Origin: Bactericera cockerelli
Taxonomy: Eukaryota; Arthropoda; Insecta; Hemiptera; Triozidae
Reading direction: 5' to 3'
NCBI GenBank assembly: GCA_024516035.1
Contig: CM044956.1
Location: 31,842,217 to 31,906,216, forward strand
Length of the DNA stretch: 64,000 bases
Shown here in pieces: positions 20,701-30,910 of this stretch. The translations under genes and the position numbers were made by a program. The notes beneath the pieces are model-generated. The model saw only the letters and a program-made list of their open reading frames with translations, searched no databases and was not told where the DNA came from. Every line of letters starts with the position of its first letter. Positions within the stretch are counted from its first letter, which is position 1.

Positions 20701-21799
20701 ATGACATGGACAGTTAGACACTGAATAAATTTGGTAGTTGATACATAAAAATGAACACTTTATCTGTTCATTTTTATTTATATTGGAAATTTATCAGAAG
20801 TAGTAAACCATTTTTTTCTGAGTTTGATGGTATCTTTTATCAGTTCTGGTAGCTCAGTGGTCGAGGCAGTGGTCTGGTAATCCAGAGATCACAATTTGAA
20901 ACTCAGCCAAGACATGACAAGTTATGCTCCCATTTGGGATTTTGACCACAAAATACACTGACTGCCAAATTTAATGGAATGCATAGGTCTGGCTGGGGGA
21001 CTATAAACAGGGAGTAGACCAGCATTGGCTTGGTTCTGGGGGCCCTTGTCAATTATTAGCCTCCTTGTAAAGACAGTGGTAGAAGTGCTGAGTCGTTCCT
21101 CCACTGTCTGGCTACCATCGTTAATGATGACGCCACCCTATGATGATGATGATGATAGGTTTTTCTGAACAAAACATTTTCCTTTTTTTATAATTGAGAA
21201 AATCACACCAAAATGGGTACTGAGATAGCAAAGACAAGAAGGAAAATTTCAATGTCAACCTTTGCTATACAGGGTGTAGAAAAAATAACCTTTTTTCTAT
21301 GAATTCTTCAAAAGTTGTTATTTTGGATTGAGAGTAATACTGTCTTGCTTTATGAACACATTCTCATTCCTTTTTGTTTCAAAAATGTTGAGCCATCAAA
21401 TAGACAGGTCATTATATACCTGAAGCCAAAATAATTAATTTTGGATATAACATTCAAAAACTGTTTTTTTCTACACCCTGTATGGGAAAGGTCTAGAAGG
21501 ACAAGTACTTCATTCAATGATGAAATTAGTCTTCATGTTTTTTCTATCTCTATCTGTGATTTCCTCAATCAGAAAAATATATGCTAAATTTGGCAACCAA
21601 CGTATTATCTCTCGGGCTTACAGCTGGAATAATGAAACTCATTAGTCTTAATTGGACAGTATAAATAAGAGGTGATATTTTTATTATTACTAAATCTATA
21701 ACTTTTTTTGAAAAGCAGTTACTCACCTTTTGGATACTCTACAAAAGTTAGAGTGAGTGGTGTCCATTCCACATTAACAACATCATCTGAGCCATCCAT
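16295..21799 (-). CDS. DOLPP1: Dolichyldiphosphatase (DOLPP1-like), five coding exons
   Basis: Joined exons encode 238 residues, equal to the usual animal length. The enzyme of the ER membrane removes a phosphate from dolichyl diphosphate on the lumenal side, so the lipid carrier of N-glycosylation is reused. The PAP2-type phosphatase signature is complete: KYTIQEPRP (76-84, KX6RP), YGMPSSH (96-102) and SRIYLLYH (152-159, SRX5H) with general-acid His102 and nucleophile His159. At least four hydrophobic spans are visible: about 30-50, 57-75, 105-150 (two spans) and 163-190. ATG 21799 is the first methionine after an in-frame TGA. All splice sites are GT-AG and frames join. The introns are full of repeats (LINE, SINE, foldback). 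Confidence 0.94.
16960..17375 (+). repeat. Possible retroelement 3' end in DOLPP1 intron 4
   Basis: AT-rich segment ending AATAAAGAGTTTAATAATAA, a polyadenylation signal followed by an AAT-type tail, as at LINE 3' ends. No protein match, so low confidence. Confidence 0.3.
17397..17525 (-). CDS. DOLPP1: DOLPP1 exon 4
   Basis: Acceptor CACCAACAG, donor TG|GTAAGA. Encodes [19 protein letters not shown] and the last membrane span to FPLITQ; contains nucleophile His159. Confidence 0.93.
17709..18375 (-). pseudogene. Jockey/CR1-like LINE fragment with poly(A) tail
   Basis: On the minus strand 18368-18099 encodes [17 protein letters not shown], then [12 protein letters not shown] and [11 protein letters not shown], the region after the RT palm. 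A second frame (18214-17858) continues with PIETIVDRF and FKIPHRTTR, the usual C-terminal end, so one frameshift is present. A run of about 36 T at 17709-17744 is its poly(A) tail. A 5'-truncated, dead insertion in DOLPP1 intron 3. Confidence 0.8.
18767..19050 (-). CDS. DOLPP1: DOLPP1 exon 3
   Basis: Acceptor TTTTTGTTTCAG, donor AG|GTAATG. Encodes [12 protein letters not shown] through TCVVSYS, with the first two phosphatase motifs. Confidence 0.94.
19140..19400. repeat. Palindromic GTTCCTAGGAAC repeats
   Basis: AGTTCCTAGGAACTTCTAGT occurs at 19146 and again near 19378. Each has a self-complementary core. In DOLPP1 intron 2. A related AGGAACTTATAGTTCTTCCT is near 17615. Confidence 0.5.
19741..19845. 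repeat. AT-rich tandem duplication of about 51 bp
   Basis: TGTGTTTAATATTATTTTTT starts at 19741 and is repeated with small changes from 19792, each copy followed by ACAATTATTTTTT. Confidence 0.6.
19870..19990 (-). repeat. Dispersed repeat shared with 11690-11830
   Basis: Reverse complement of the NIT2 intron 4 repeat, including the GGGGCCACCCC end seen there as GGGGCGGCCCC. Confidence 0.55.
20243..20343 (-). CDS. DOLPP1: DOLPP1 exon 2
   Basis: Acceptor TTTTGTTACAG, donor ACA|GTAAGT. Encodes [12 protein letters not shown] through FRRDLHT, the first membrane span. Confidence 0.93.
20840..21160 (+). repeat. SINE family D, tRNA-like head and GAT tail
   Basis: The head GGTAGCTCAGTGGTCGAGGC (A box) and a diverged B box (AATTTGAAACTC) resemble a Pol III tRNA promoter. 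The body contains CTCCCATTTGGGATTTTGAC, also near 58973 and inverted at 63932. The end is a (GAT)n run. In DOLPP1 intron 1. Confidence 0.7.
21200..21560. repeat. Foldback MITE, family F, copy 1
   Basis: The core TACAGGGTGTAG at 21268 and CTACACCCTGTA ending 21482 are inverted; the flanks also pair (GTACTGAGATAGCAAAGACA against the sequence near 21550). The second copy is at 47003-47605. Confidence 0.7.
21727..21799 (-). CDS. DOLPP1: DOLPP1 exon 1 (coding part)
   Basis: Encodes [19 protein letters not shown] then VEYPK, ending with G of a Gly codon. The donor is G|GTGAGT. The conserved TLTFVEYP precedes the first membrane span. Confidence 0.92.
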
Positions 21800-22074
21800 T
21801 GAAGTACTCAATGGCTTTTGAATGTAAACAAAATATTCAAATGGGGATAATCATTTATATCATAATCCTTGAGTATATGGAGTAAATAATTTATAGAAGA
21901 TTAACTGGTTGCATGATAAATCCATTTTCCTTCTTCCTTTGATCTCTAGTATCTAAATTAAAAAATGTATTGCAGATGTGAATAATTTAGTCAATTTACT
22001 GGGCAAGCAGCATTAAATGATTATAATATTTCACAAAGTTTGAAAACTTGATTTCATTATCATATTTTTAAAAA

Positions 22075-22360
22075 GATGAGTGTTTCACAGCCTTTTTTTA
22101 TTTTGCAGCTGTGAAACAGAAGCTACTGAAGACACTTGTGGTCTGTGTTTTATCTTGCCTATTCTGTAGTATGCCTCCCCTCTAATGGGTGAGAAGTGAC
22201 AATACATCCCATTAAGGTGCTGGGTCAATACAAGTGCACCAGAAGGTATCTCTTACAAAAAAATTGTAGCCAGATTTTGAATACAATTTTTGTCAGCTCA
22301 GGGGATAAAACCCGGAACCTTCCTCATAGCAAGCAAGTGCTTTACAACTGAGCTAATTGC
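22075..22360 (-). repeat. SINE family A, full-length diverged copy
   Basis: On the minus strand: tRNA-like head (AGCTCAGTTGTAAAGC and an altered B box), body, and the conserved end GGCTGTGAAACACTCATC. Matches 31441-31704 throughout. Confidence 0.75.
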
Positions 22361-22665
22361 ATTATAAATTTTCAATATTATTCTAAATTTTATTTGGACC
22401 TGGAATAATTTCTTCAATAGATTTCTGGTATGACTGTGGGGTAAATGTTCTCAAGTTATTTAATTTGTGACAATAGAAATTAATATAAAAGATATATTAT
22501 AATGTATCTTTTTTTTTTCAAAATTATTTAGGGTTGAATTATAAAACAGGTTTAAGCTTGGGCTATACCTAGTGTACTGTTATTGATGGAAACTGTGATG
22601 TGAGGGCATGTCTGGCTGAACTTACTTTAATCCTGTTTCATAATTTGGCCCTTATTTTATACAAG

Positions 22666-23270
22666 ACTAGCGGGTTACACCCGCTGCTTTGCCAGCCCAT
22701 CAAACATACACCCACACATACATCAGCCACACACAAACACATCACCCACACACACAACATGGCTCTTGATATAAAATAAAATGACTCAATAATATTATTG
22801 TATGAATTATACCATTCCATTACAAAACAAGTTGGGGAAATATTCTGTGAGGATTCACAACTGAAATAAATGGGGTAGTAAATTTTATCATCTTGATCAT
22901 GGCGAATTGAAATTCACTCCCATGCATTGGAGCTTGAAGTAGGTACCTACTCTCTCATCTTTGTGTTGTGAGCATTTCATATGAACAGCTTTGTTGACGG
23001 CAGGTTTTTCCTATTGAATCATTTCTGGACCAGAAAATCCCAAAATCTGGAAGAATTTGAATTTGAATTTGAATTTGAAGAGGGTAATAGATATTTTAAT
23101 TTTGATAATTTTCTAGATAGTTAGACGGTGGTTGAGGGGGGGTCAACTCTCATGAAATTTTTGCTATATCTTACCGTTTGGGCTGGGGTATTGTAAACAG
23201 ACAAAATTAAGAGGACATAGTCAGCCAGCCAGTCAGACACGCACAAATCTGAGTTTTATAATATAGATAG
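22666..23270 (+). repeat. Dispersed repeat starting ACTAGCGGGTTACACCCGC
   Basis: It starts with a short hairpin-forming GC-rich head, continues with CA-rich DNA and ends GAGTTTTATAATATAGATAG. The last 190 bases are repeated at 24072-24256 and a second long copy is at 28731-29209. No protein is encoded. Class unknown; the head resembles GC-rich TTCG-type heads of repeats in other insects (inference). Confidence 0.6.
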
Positions 23271-23317
23271 ACATACATTATGTACTAAAAAAGGTAAGAA
23301 AAATAAATAATATACCA

Positions 23318-23400
23318 ACCTTAGTAGCTCAATTGATAAGGTGGTTATCTCCGGAACTGGAGGTCTGTACTTTAAGAGTCCTAGGTACAGATTTTACATT
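23318..23400 (+). repeat. tRNA-like SINE head
   Basis: TTAGTAGCTCAATTGATAAGG (A box region, 23327 on) with an imperfect B box 50 bases later. Not a functional tRNA: the acceptor stem does not pair. Confidence 0.45.
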
Positions 23401-24071
23401 TTTCTATCATTTCCCAATAAGTTCTTGGAATATTATTACTAGATCTGATTCTGAGAGATTAAATATTTAAGATAATGTATAATCTCTCCTGAAAACTTGA
23501 TGGAAGATGGGAGAGATAAAAGATAAAAGGATTTGACGATTTGTCATGTATTTTAAAAGTACATGGAGTTACTTCTAATGGACGAATAGGTCAAAAACTG
23601 AAACTGAAGCAACCCTTCTCTCTGGGCATCTTATGTGAAGAACTTCCTAAATAGAAAATGGCGAAACAATATGCCATTAGCATGGTGTCTGCCATTTTCT
23701 ATTGAGGCAGTGTATGCTATTTCCAGTGTAAATGTTCTGAGGTTTTGCAGATAAACATTCCAAATCTGTGTGTTTCATTTAAAATTAGGTTTTTTTAGCC
23801 CCCAAAAAAGTTTTGACGTTTGTTAATGCAGATGGATCCCCTGAAAACTTTTATCAATTTTTTTTTTTTTTTTTTTTTTTCAAAATTTTTGACATGAATT
23901 TGTAATTTTCAAGTCCATTATTTTGAGCCCAATGGTACCTATCCTATTGGGATTTTATCCATTATCTGACCGGTTTTTATCAAAATTCAAGCCATGTTGA
24001 ATTATATAGGAAACAATGAGGTATTTAAGTAGACAGAAAAATCAACACAATAGATTAAAAGTAGTTCATTA
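23401..24071. other. No gene seen; long T run at 23860
   Basis: AT-rich. A run of about 20 T ending near 23880 may be a reversed poly(A) tail, but no element can be recognised next to it. Confidence 0.4.
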
Positions 24072-24256
24072 GAAGATATTTTAATTTTGATAATTTTCTA
24101 GGTAGTTAGATGGTGGTTTAGGGGGGTCTATTCTCATGAAATTTTTGCTATCTCTTACCGTTTGGGCTGTGGTATTGTAAACAGACAAAATTAAGAGGAC
24201 ATAGTCAGCCAGCCAGTCCCACACGCACAGATTTGAGATTTATATTGTATAGAGAT
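24072..24256 (+). repeat. 3' part of the ACTAGCGGG dispersed repeat
   Basis: Direct repeat of 23085-23270 with roughly 90 percent identity by eye, ending with a TATAGAG run. Confidence 0.75.
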
Positions 24257-24526
24257 AATAGAATCTGTGTGAGGTTTACAATTCACAGAACTACTAGTTT
24301 TAACATCTCTATAATATTATTAATGTGTGTTCTTTTATCAACGCTTTTATTTGAACATTAACATGTTCCTTTCTCCCAGCCACAAGTGCTTTGAAGATCA
24401 ATGGCCTGTTCGAATATACTGCCCACTCCCCGATTCTCCAATTCTCCGTTTCGCAAAAAGGGAGTGATTCCTGTTCGAATATACTTCTCCAAATCCCCGA
24501 TTCTCCTTTTCAATGTAGTCACTGGC

Positions 24527-24716
24527 GTCACCGTGGCGGAGTGAGTTAGCGCGCTAGGCGTTAGGCATTGCACGCATGGTGCCCTGGGTTCGATCCCCAG
24601 CAGAGCAGTATTTTTGTGCACTGTACTTGCATCCGCTCATACTCCGTGATGAAAAATGAGTAACTGTGTCCATGTGAGCAGCGACCAGAGGCGGATTAAT
24701 AGCAAAATTAAATAAA
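24527..24716 (+). repeat. SINE family B, copy 1
   Basis: tRNA-like head GAGTGAGTTAGCGCGCTAGG with B box GGGTTCGATCCCC, then a body shared with 57957-58155 (CTCATACTCCGTGATGAAAA). Inserted inside the element 24403-27592. Confidence 0.8.
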
Positions 24717-24774
24717 ATATTACGATGTTAAAGGTAAGGAAAAAAATCCTATAATTCTGCTATATATTATAGCC

Positions 24775-25030
24775 AACAATCCGCTAAACCGTACTCCGCA
24801 ACGGAGTATTTATCTTTATAGGTTTTATACCTAACTAGATGTTTCCCCGTACTTTGCAACAGAATAATTTTTATAGTTAACTAGCCATCAACCCGTACTT
24901 CGCAACGGAGTATTATATATATACGCTTCATACCTAACTAGGTGATACCCTGTTCTTTGCAACGGCATATTTTTTATAGCATACTCGCCGTCAACCCGTA
25001 CTTCGCAACGGATTTTTTTTCGGGTTTTAT
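24775..25030 (+). repeat. Forward copies of the ACCCGTACTTCGCAACGG motif
   Basis: At least four units, each with a small hairpin such as ACTCCG-CAA-CGGAGT followed by ATACCTAACTAG. Same motif as the inverted array at 25555-27010. Confidence 0.7.
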
Positions 25031-25264
25031 ACCTTTTTTATACGCCCTTTAGTTAGGACACTAGTATCATTTTTACTTATTTATTTTGTCATTTATTTGT
25101 TTTTTCTTAATTTTATACTGTTAACATTGTACTTTGTCCTCCTAATAAGGCATACTATAATAATACTTATTATAATAATAGGGCATGGGATAAAATGGGG
25201 TTCTTTATTTCCGAAAATTTCTAATATAAGAAATCGGTATTGTGTTAGTTTTTGTAAAAAAAAA

Positions 25265-25440
25265 ATGTTTTTTGTTCCGATTTCAATTTTTTTTCATATT
25301 TCTGGTCTTTTCTTAATCTCCTGAGCAACTTTGATTTTGTGTCTGTCTGTCTGTCGGTCTGTTAAATACATTTCTTGTAACGTGCAAATCTCAGAAATTA
25401 CCTTCGACGAAAATTTTGTACATATATTATAAGAGACGTT
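25265..25440 (-). repeat. LINE-like 3'-end fragment, family L
   Basis: The minus strand carries the AGACAGACACAAAATCAAAG and TTGCTCAGGAG blocks of family L. It sits between the two oppositely oriented motif arrays. Confidence 0.65.
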
Positions 25441-25554
25441 GTCGATAGTCCCATTTCCAAAAATCCAAGATTTTGGATTTTCCAAAATTTTGGACATAAA
25501 AGTGCAAAACTAAGGTTTACGACTTGCCGATACAGAATTTTTTGTACAATCTAG

Positions 25555-27010
25555 ACTGCAGGAAAATTGGTATTTTACGGGTTAATGACTAGTTAGGCTT
25601 AAGATAAATCTCGTATCAAAGTATGGGTTAACGACTAGTTAGCTCTAAGAAAAATCTTGTAGCCAAGTATGGGTAGACGGCCAGTAAGAGATGCAAAGTA
25701 TTAGTAAAAAAATCCCGTAAGAAAGTAGCGACTAGTTGTATAAGAGAAATCTTGTAGCAGAGTACGTGTTGACGACTAGCTTGGTATGAAACGTGAAATG
25801 ACAAACCAGCTACGAAGTACGGGTAGACGAATAGTTCGGTAATAAAGAAATCACGTTGCAGTGTACGGGTAAACTACTCTTTGGGTGTAAAACATAAATA
25901 AATTCCCTTACGAAGCGCTTATTAAAGTTTACTTTATTTAAAAATGAGTCTTACTGCGAAGTACAGGTTACAGACTAGTTAACTATAAGAGAAATCCCGT
26001 AGCATAGTGCGGGTAGAATACTAGTTGGCTATAAGAGAAATGATGTAGTAGAGAGTACGGGTTGACGACAAGTTAGGCATAAGATGGAAATAATAAACCT
26101 GTTACGAAGTATTAAAAAAACGGAAATAATAAACCTGCTACGAAGTACGGGTAGACGGCTAGTAAGGTAAACAAAGTATTAAAAAAAACGGAAATAATAA
26201 ACCTGCTACGAAGTACGGGTAGACGGCTAGTAAGGTATACAAAATATTAAAAAAAACGGAAGTAATAAACCTGCTACGAAGTACGGGTAGACGGCTAGTA
26301 AGGTAAACAAAGTATTAAAAAAAACGGAAATAATAAACCTGCTACGAAGTACGGGTAGACGGCTAGTAAGGTATACAAAGTATTAAAAAAACGGAAGTAA
26401 TAAACCTGCTACGAAGTACGGGTAGACGACTAGTAAGGTATACAAAGTATTAAAAAAAAAAACAGAAATAATAAACCTCCTACGAAGTACGGGTAGACGG
26501 CTAGTAAGGTATACAAAGTATTTAAAAAAAAAACGAAAATAATAAACCTCCTACAAAGTACGGGTAGACGGCTAGTAAGGTACACAAGTATTAAAAAAAA
26601 AACGGAAATAATAAACCTGCTACGAAGCACGGGTAGACGACTAGTTCGGTAATAAAGAAACCACGTTGCAGTGTACGAGTAAATAACTCGTTGGGTGTAA
26701 AACGTAAAATAAATTCCTTTACGAAGCACGTAAAACTCTAGTTAATTTAAAAATGAATGACATTGCGAAGCACGGGTTGACACCCAGTTTAGTATAAGAG
26801 AAATTTCGTTGCAGAATATGGGTAAATGGTTAGTTAGTTAAAAAACGTGAAATAATAATATCTTGAAGGAGTACGGATTAGTATATTTAAAAAAATCCCT
26901 TTACGAAGTACGGGTAGACGACTAGTTAGATGTAACAAAAATTCCGCTGCTAAGTACCGTTAAACCCCTAGTTCAGTATAAAATAATTCTCGTTTCAGAG
27001 TGCGCAGTAA
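25555..27010 (-). repeat. Degenerate array of the CTACGAAGTACGGGTAGACG motif
   Basis: The motif and an ACTAGTT box return every 60-110 bases, ever more diverged away from 26100-26640. Its complement is the head motif at 24775-25030 and resembles the head of the repeat at 22666. Confidence 0.75.
26085..26640. repeat. Homogeneous tandem repeat of about 62-68 bp
   Basis: Eight or nine consecutive units containing CCTGCTACGAAGTACGGGTA, AGACGGCTAGTAAGGTA and an A run of variable length. Copies are nearly identical, so this core amplified recently. Confidence 0.9.
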
Positions 27011-27719
27011 TGACTACGAAGGTAAAAATAATTGTAAAGAATAGTAAAATATAGCAATATAGCTATCTAAACGGCTGTTTGGCTAGAAATCTTCGAAAAC
27101 AACGACCTCTCAATTAAAGGAATTATTGCGTTAAAAAAGACGGAAAATAATATTCTATGATATAATTGTTAATAAAATGACATACTTTTACTTATTTAAT
27201 AATTATAATAAGTAATTATGGCGAGTAATTACCATTAGGGTTGTTTAAAACCAATTGGGGAGTGAAATTATTCTTCCCGAATTTCGACCATTTTACTGCC
27301 CTAAATCTCCGTTTCGAAGTCATTTTTTTAAAAATCACGCGCCCTTTCTACTCCCCGTTTGACTTTCCCAAAAAATATTATTCGAACAGAAATTGAAAAG
27401 GAAAGAGAAATCGAGATTTGTTAGCATTGGAAGTATAGGCAATTTGACGTAATGTCATGCGCAGAACAGCTATTTCAACTCCCTCTTTCACTTTCCGATT
27501 GCACTCTGTGATATCGATATTTGAACGATATTTGACGGTTCAAACGGAGAAAAGGAGATTCGGAGAATCTGGGCAGTATATTCGAATAGGCCACAAGTGT
27601 TTTTATGTGAATTTTACGGACACTATAGAAAGAAATTTTACGGACTCTAGAAACCATGCGCATGCAGCGCATGGATTTGAAAATGTAAACAAACTTATCA
27701 GTGCTTGAATGCCGCGTGT

Positions 27720-27960
27720 TTTCCAAATATTCTAGTAACTCAAATAACGAACCTGTAATCTGTGAGTGAAACCAACGTCCAGCGTGGTGAAGACTTCGTG
27801 ATGCTGGCACTCCGGCCCAACCCAGGCTGGGTGAGGTCAATGTGGGTAGCAGGTTTGTGAATTTCCTGCGAATGAGGGGTTACACCCCGGTCTCGAGATG
27901 ACCTAGCTGTTCAAAGGGATGTAAAACCCAAGAAAAAAAATAGGAAGAAGAAGAAATAAT
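27720..27960 (+). repeat. SINE family C relative with AAG tail
   Basis: CCCAGGCTGGGTGAGGTCAA and TGTGGGTAGC match the family C body; the end is AAGAAGAAGAAATAA, the same tail type as 55908-56280. The tRNA-like head is missing or diverged. Confidence 0.6.
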
Positions 27961-28730
27961 TTCATGGTATAATTTGTGGTTTTTAGGGTGCAACTGTTAA
28001 ACAATGTGATCATTGCTGCTCAAAAAGTAGGAGAGTAGAAATTAATTGAATATCAAACTGTCCTCTCTCTATTCAAATGTGACTTGTAGGTATTGGTTCT
28101 GTGAACTGTAAACCGCACACAGAATATTATAAATGTCATAAGAAGCTTGAGGACATCTAGACTTTCATTCAATATCCCACTCTCTGGATAGTAAGAATAA
28201 AAAAATATCCACCAGCCCACTTCTTATTTTTTGACCACCGTGGTGTCCCCTTAGCTTTCATGATTTTTTTTTTTATTTTAACCACTCTACAAAATTTCAT
28301 GAGCCTTACTTTATTAACTAAAATTATGAAAATCATTTAAAATGTAATCAAAATGGCCTCCTGAGTGGCCTCATACAACCCAAAAAATAGGTAAAATTTT
28401 AAGACTTCAGAGAACATGTGTATTTGATTTCAACAATTTTGAAGTATCCAGTTGGGAGTTATTGTGGGACAGACGGACAGACAAAAAAAGCTAAATCATC
28501 CAGTATCCAAGATATTACATCCCCACTGTGTTTGGTTACTTATACTCACATTTTAAATTTTGCAGGATTGAATAATGACTTATAATCCATTTTATTTTAT
28601 TTTTTCAAGTACAATTTTATCTATTCTAAAACAGTTAACTCCCTTTGCTCCATCAGTCCGTGTAAACACAAAAACTGACAGCTTTCTATTAGATACCATA
28701 ACTTGAGCAGATTTTTTTTCTTATATAGAA
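27961..28730. other. No gene seen
   Basis: AT-rich with a GGACAGACGGACAGAC block near 28470, typical of decayed LINE 3' ends. Nothing else supported. Confidence 0.4.
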
Positions 28731-29209
28731 ACTAGTGGGCTGCACCCAATTTGCCAAGCCATCACACACACAGACACACATATACCACATACTTCTACAT
28801 CACAAACACACACACCACTCAAAACATGAATAATTTTTGTGTCACCTATCCATATTTTGTCCTTACTCGGCATAGCTCAAGAAGAGCTTATCAGAATTTT
28901 GTGATCATTATGTCAAATAAAAGCTAGAACCCTTGTCTAAAACTTTCTTGCTTTCAGTTAATAGGTCTTCACTACAAATTTATAGATAAATTTCATTTAG
29001 GTCGGAAAACAGACTTCAAGTCAAGGTAATGTTGAGGAAGGTCATAACTGGAGGATGGTTTGGAATTTTGGACTTTTGAAAGTATGACAATATTCTCTGT
29101 TGTCATCTCTCATCATTTTTTGTTATCTTACCATTTTGCCTTAACAATTTGGACACACAAAGATACATACAAAAATTCTGCCCATATTTCTCATTATATT
29201 TATAGAGAT
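28731..29209 (+). repeat. Second copy of the ACTAGCGGG dispersed repeat
   Basis: Starts ACTAGTGGGCTGCACCC followed by CA-rich DNA, and ends with TTATATTTATAGAGAT, like 22666-23270 but more diverged. Confidence 0.55.
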
Positions 29210-29831
29210 TTCAAAAAAAAAAAAACAAAAAAAAATATATGGTAAAAAGTAAAAAAAAATGTATATAAAAGAAATAAAAGAAATTAAAAGAAATATTGTT
29301 GTGTGGTGGGATTGAACTTAGGGATACCAGAGCATTTCTAATGATCATCAGAATAATGTAGTGCCCAGATTCAAAATTCCAGAAACTTATAAACGAAACA
29401 CTCAATGTGTTAGATAGATACATAGGGTGGTATGCATAGTCATTCCTCAAATTGAGATCTCCTCAAATCAAGCATCCCTCGAAGTCTTCCTCAATGGAGG
29501 ACGGTTCCTCAAATTGAGTCTTGGTTGCATTGCATAGACAACTCCTTGAGTATGAGATGGTCCACCAGTGTTGCCACAACTAAAACCCCGATTTTCAGCG
29601 TGACGCATGCGCACATCTATGTTTATTATTTTCACTGTCCACAGAATTTCTCCAAAAAAAATTTACTTTCGAGTTTCGAAAGATTATTATTTTATTTTAA
29701 TTAAGTAATTCAGTTTTCCTATTATTTATTATAGATTGATGTTTTTAATTGAGTGGGAGTAACTATCGAAACTCGCCTCTAAGAGAAAAGTCGGTCAACA
29801 CCACGATTTTCTGATGATTCAAAAATAATAA

Positions 29832-30222
29832 ACTGCCAATAATTATGGACACAATACTTCCTCGTGAATGACAATCATAATTTTCGACTTACCACTATTG
29901 CTGTATTCTGAGATTTTTACTGAATCTCTTGTATCTAGAAAAGTTCTCAAACGATTATTATGTTCAAATTGTGAAAAAAAACACTGCCAATTATAAGGAC
30001 ACAATACTTCCTCGTGAATGACAATATAATTTTCGCCATACCACTATCGCTATATTCTGAGATTTTTTACTGAATCTCTTGTATCTAGAAAAGTTCTCAA
30101 ACGATTATTATGTTCAAGTTGTAAAAAAAACACTGCCAATTATATGGACACAATACTTCCTCGTGAATGGTAATCATAATTTTCGACTTTCTGTTATTGC
30201 TAAATTCTGAGATTTTTTGCTA
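29832..30222. repeat. Tandem repeat of about 150 bp, 2.6 copies
   Basis: ACTGCCAA followed by GGACACAATACTTCCTCGTG recurs at 29832, 29983 and 30132. A single inverted copy of the same block lies at 39772-39815. Inside the transposon 29426-30639. Confidence 0.85.
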
Positions 30223-30488
30223 TGATTATTTTAAAACAAACTTTTCACTATTATAAATTAATAGAAAAATACGCTAGAAAAAGTAATCAAAGTAAAAACA
30301 AAACAAATTTAATATTAGAAATTATTGAAAGCAATAATAATTCTAATTGCCATGATTATTTTAAAACAGACTTTTCATTATTACAAAAACTTGAAAAATA
30401 CGCGAGAAAAAATAATCAAATTGAAAGTGATACAAAACAAATTCAAACTGATAAAAGAACAATTAGATTGAGGGAAGGTTTGAGGTAG
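30222..30488 (+). CDS. Short lysine-rich open frame with internal duplication, unknown
   Basis: 88 codons. A block of about 127 bases is duplicated (30223-30349, 30350-30470), so YFKTDFSLLQKLEKYARK-like sequence appears twice, the first copy altered. It may be the end of a Myb-like or coiled-coil protein of the transposon. I cannot assign a family; it may not be translated. Confidence 0.3.
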   Translation: MIILKQTFHYYKLIEKYARKSNQSKNKTNLILEIIESNNNSNCHDYFKTDFSLLQKLEKYARKNNQIESDTKQIQTDKRTIRLREGLR

Positions 30489-30714
30489 ATCCAGATCTAC
30501 CTTGAAACGAGGAGCTGTCCTCAACTATTGAGGAGCCTTCCTCAAAAAATGTAATCGAGGGAGGTTCATGCATACGAAAATGCTATTGAGTGAAGTTTCA
30601 AGGAAGACCTCAATTTGAGGAACGACTCTGCATACCACCCATAGACTCTTTCGAGTGCCTCCTTTTTTTTGTAGACCCTATATATTTAAAATCTCATTTG
30701 ACAGTAAGTAATCC

Positions 30715-30910
30715 AAAACCAAGACTGTGAAACTGTGAAGTTCAAGGCTAGAATTTTAGATTGGATCCCACTCAAAGCTTGTATTTTTCCTCATTTATAG
30801 AGTATACCTATGTGACCCACTTAATAATAGGACTGAGTGTTAGGTGATGGAAAATGTGCATTAACCTCACCTAGTGGTTACCTTCCACTAAAGAGAATTA
30901 TTACTATTCA
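30715..30910 (+). repeat. Degraded SINE, family E
   Basis: CATTAACCTCACCTAGTGGTTACCTTCCACTAAAGAG matches 62865-62901 in the better copy 62735-62925, compared in shorter blocks. The tRNA-like head is eroded. Confidence 0.45.

Larger units (their letters stand above)
24403..27592. mobile_element. 3.2 kb element with inverted termini, filled with a motif array
   Basis: The left end GGCCTGTTCGAATATACTGC and right end GCAGTATATTCGAATAGGCC are inverted, and pairing continues into the ACTCC/GGAGA-rich flanks. CACAAGTGCTTT (24381) and CACAAGTGTTTT (27592) lie outside in direct orientation, a possible but oddly placed target duplication. Inside are a SINE, a LINE fragment and dozens of degenerate copies of ACTAG-ACCCGTACTTCG. 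No transposase seen. Confidence 0.6.
29426..30639. mobile_element. 1.2 kb DNA transposon with TIRs (Harbinger-like?)
   Basis: Left end GGTGGTATGCATAGTCATTC and right end complement GGTGGTATGCAGAGTCGTTC are inverted over about 35 bases, continuing with CCTCAAATTGAG, which recurs in the subterminal DNA. CATAG at 29421-29425 and 30640-30644 flanks it. If one more G/C is counted in the termini, the duplication would be ATA. No complete transposase; 30222-30488 is a short lysine-rich open frame. Superfamily uncertain. Confidence 0.75.

Noticed and set aside
24358..24621. 87-codon minus-strand frame with LGIEPRAPCVQC
   Set aside because: A translated SINE B box region, a common false ORF.
25555..27010. 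CRISPR-like array of repeats and spacers
   Set aside because: Units are variable in length, spacers are themselves repeated, and the genome is eukaryotic; it is a degenerate satellite.
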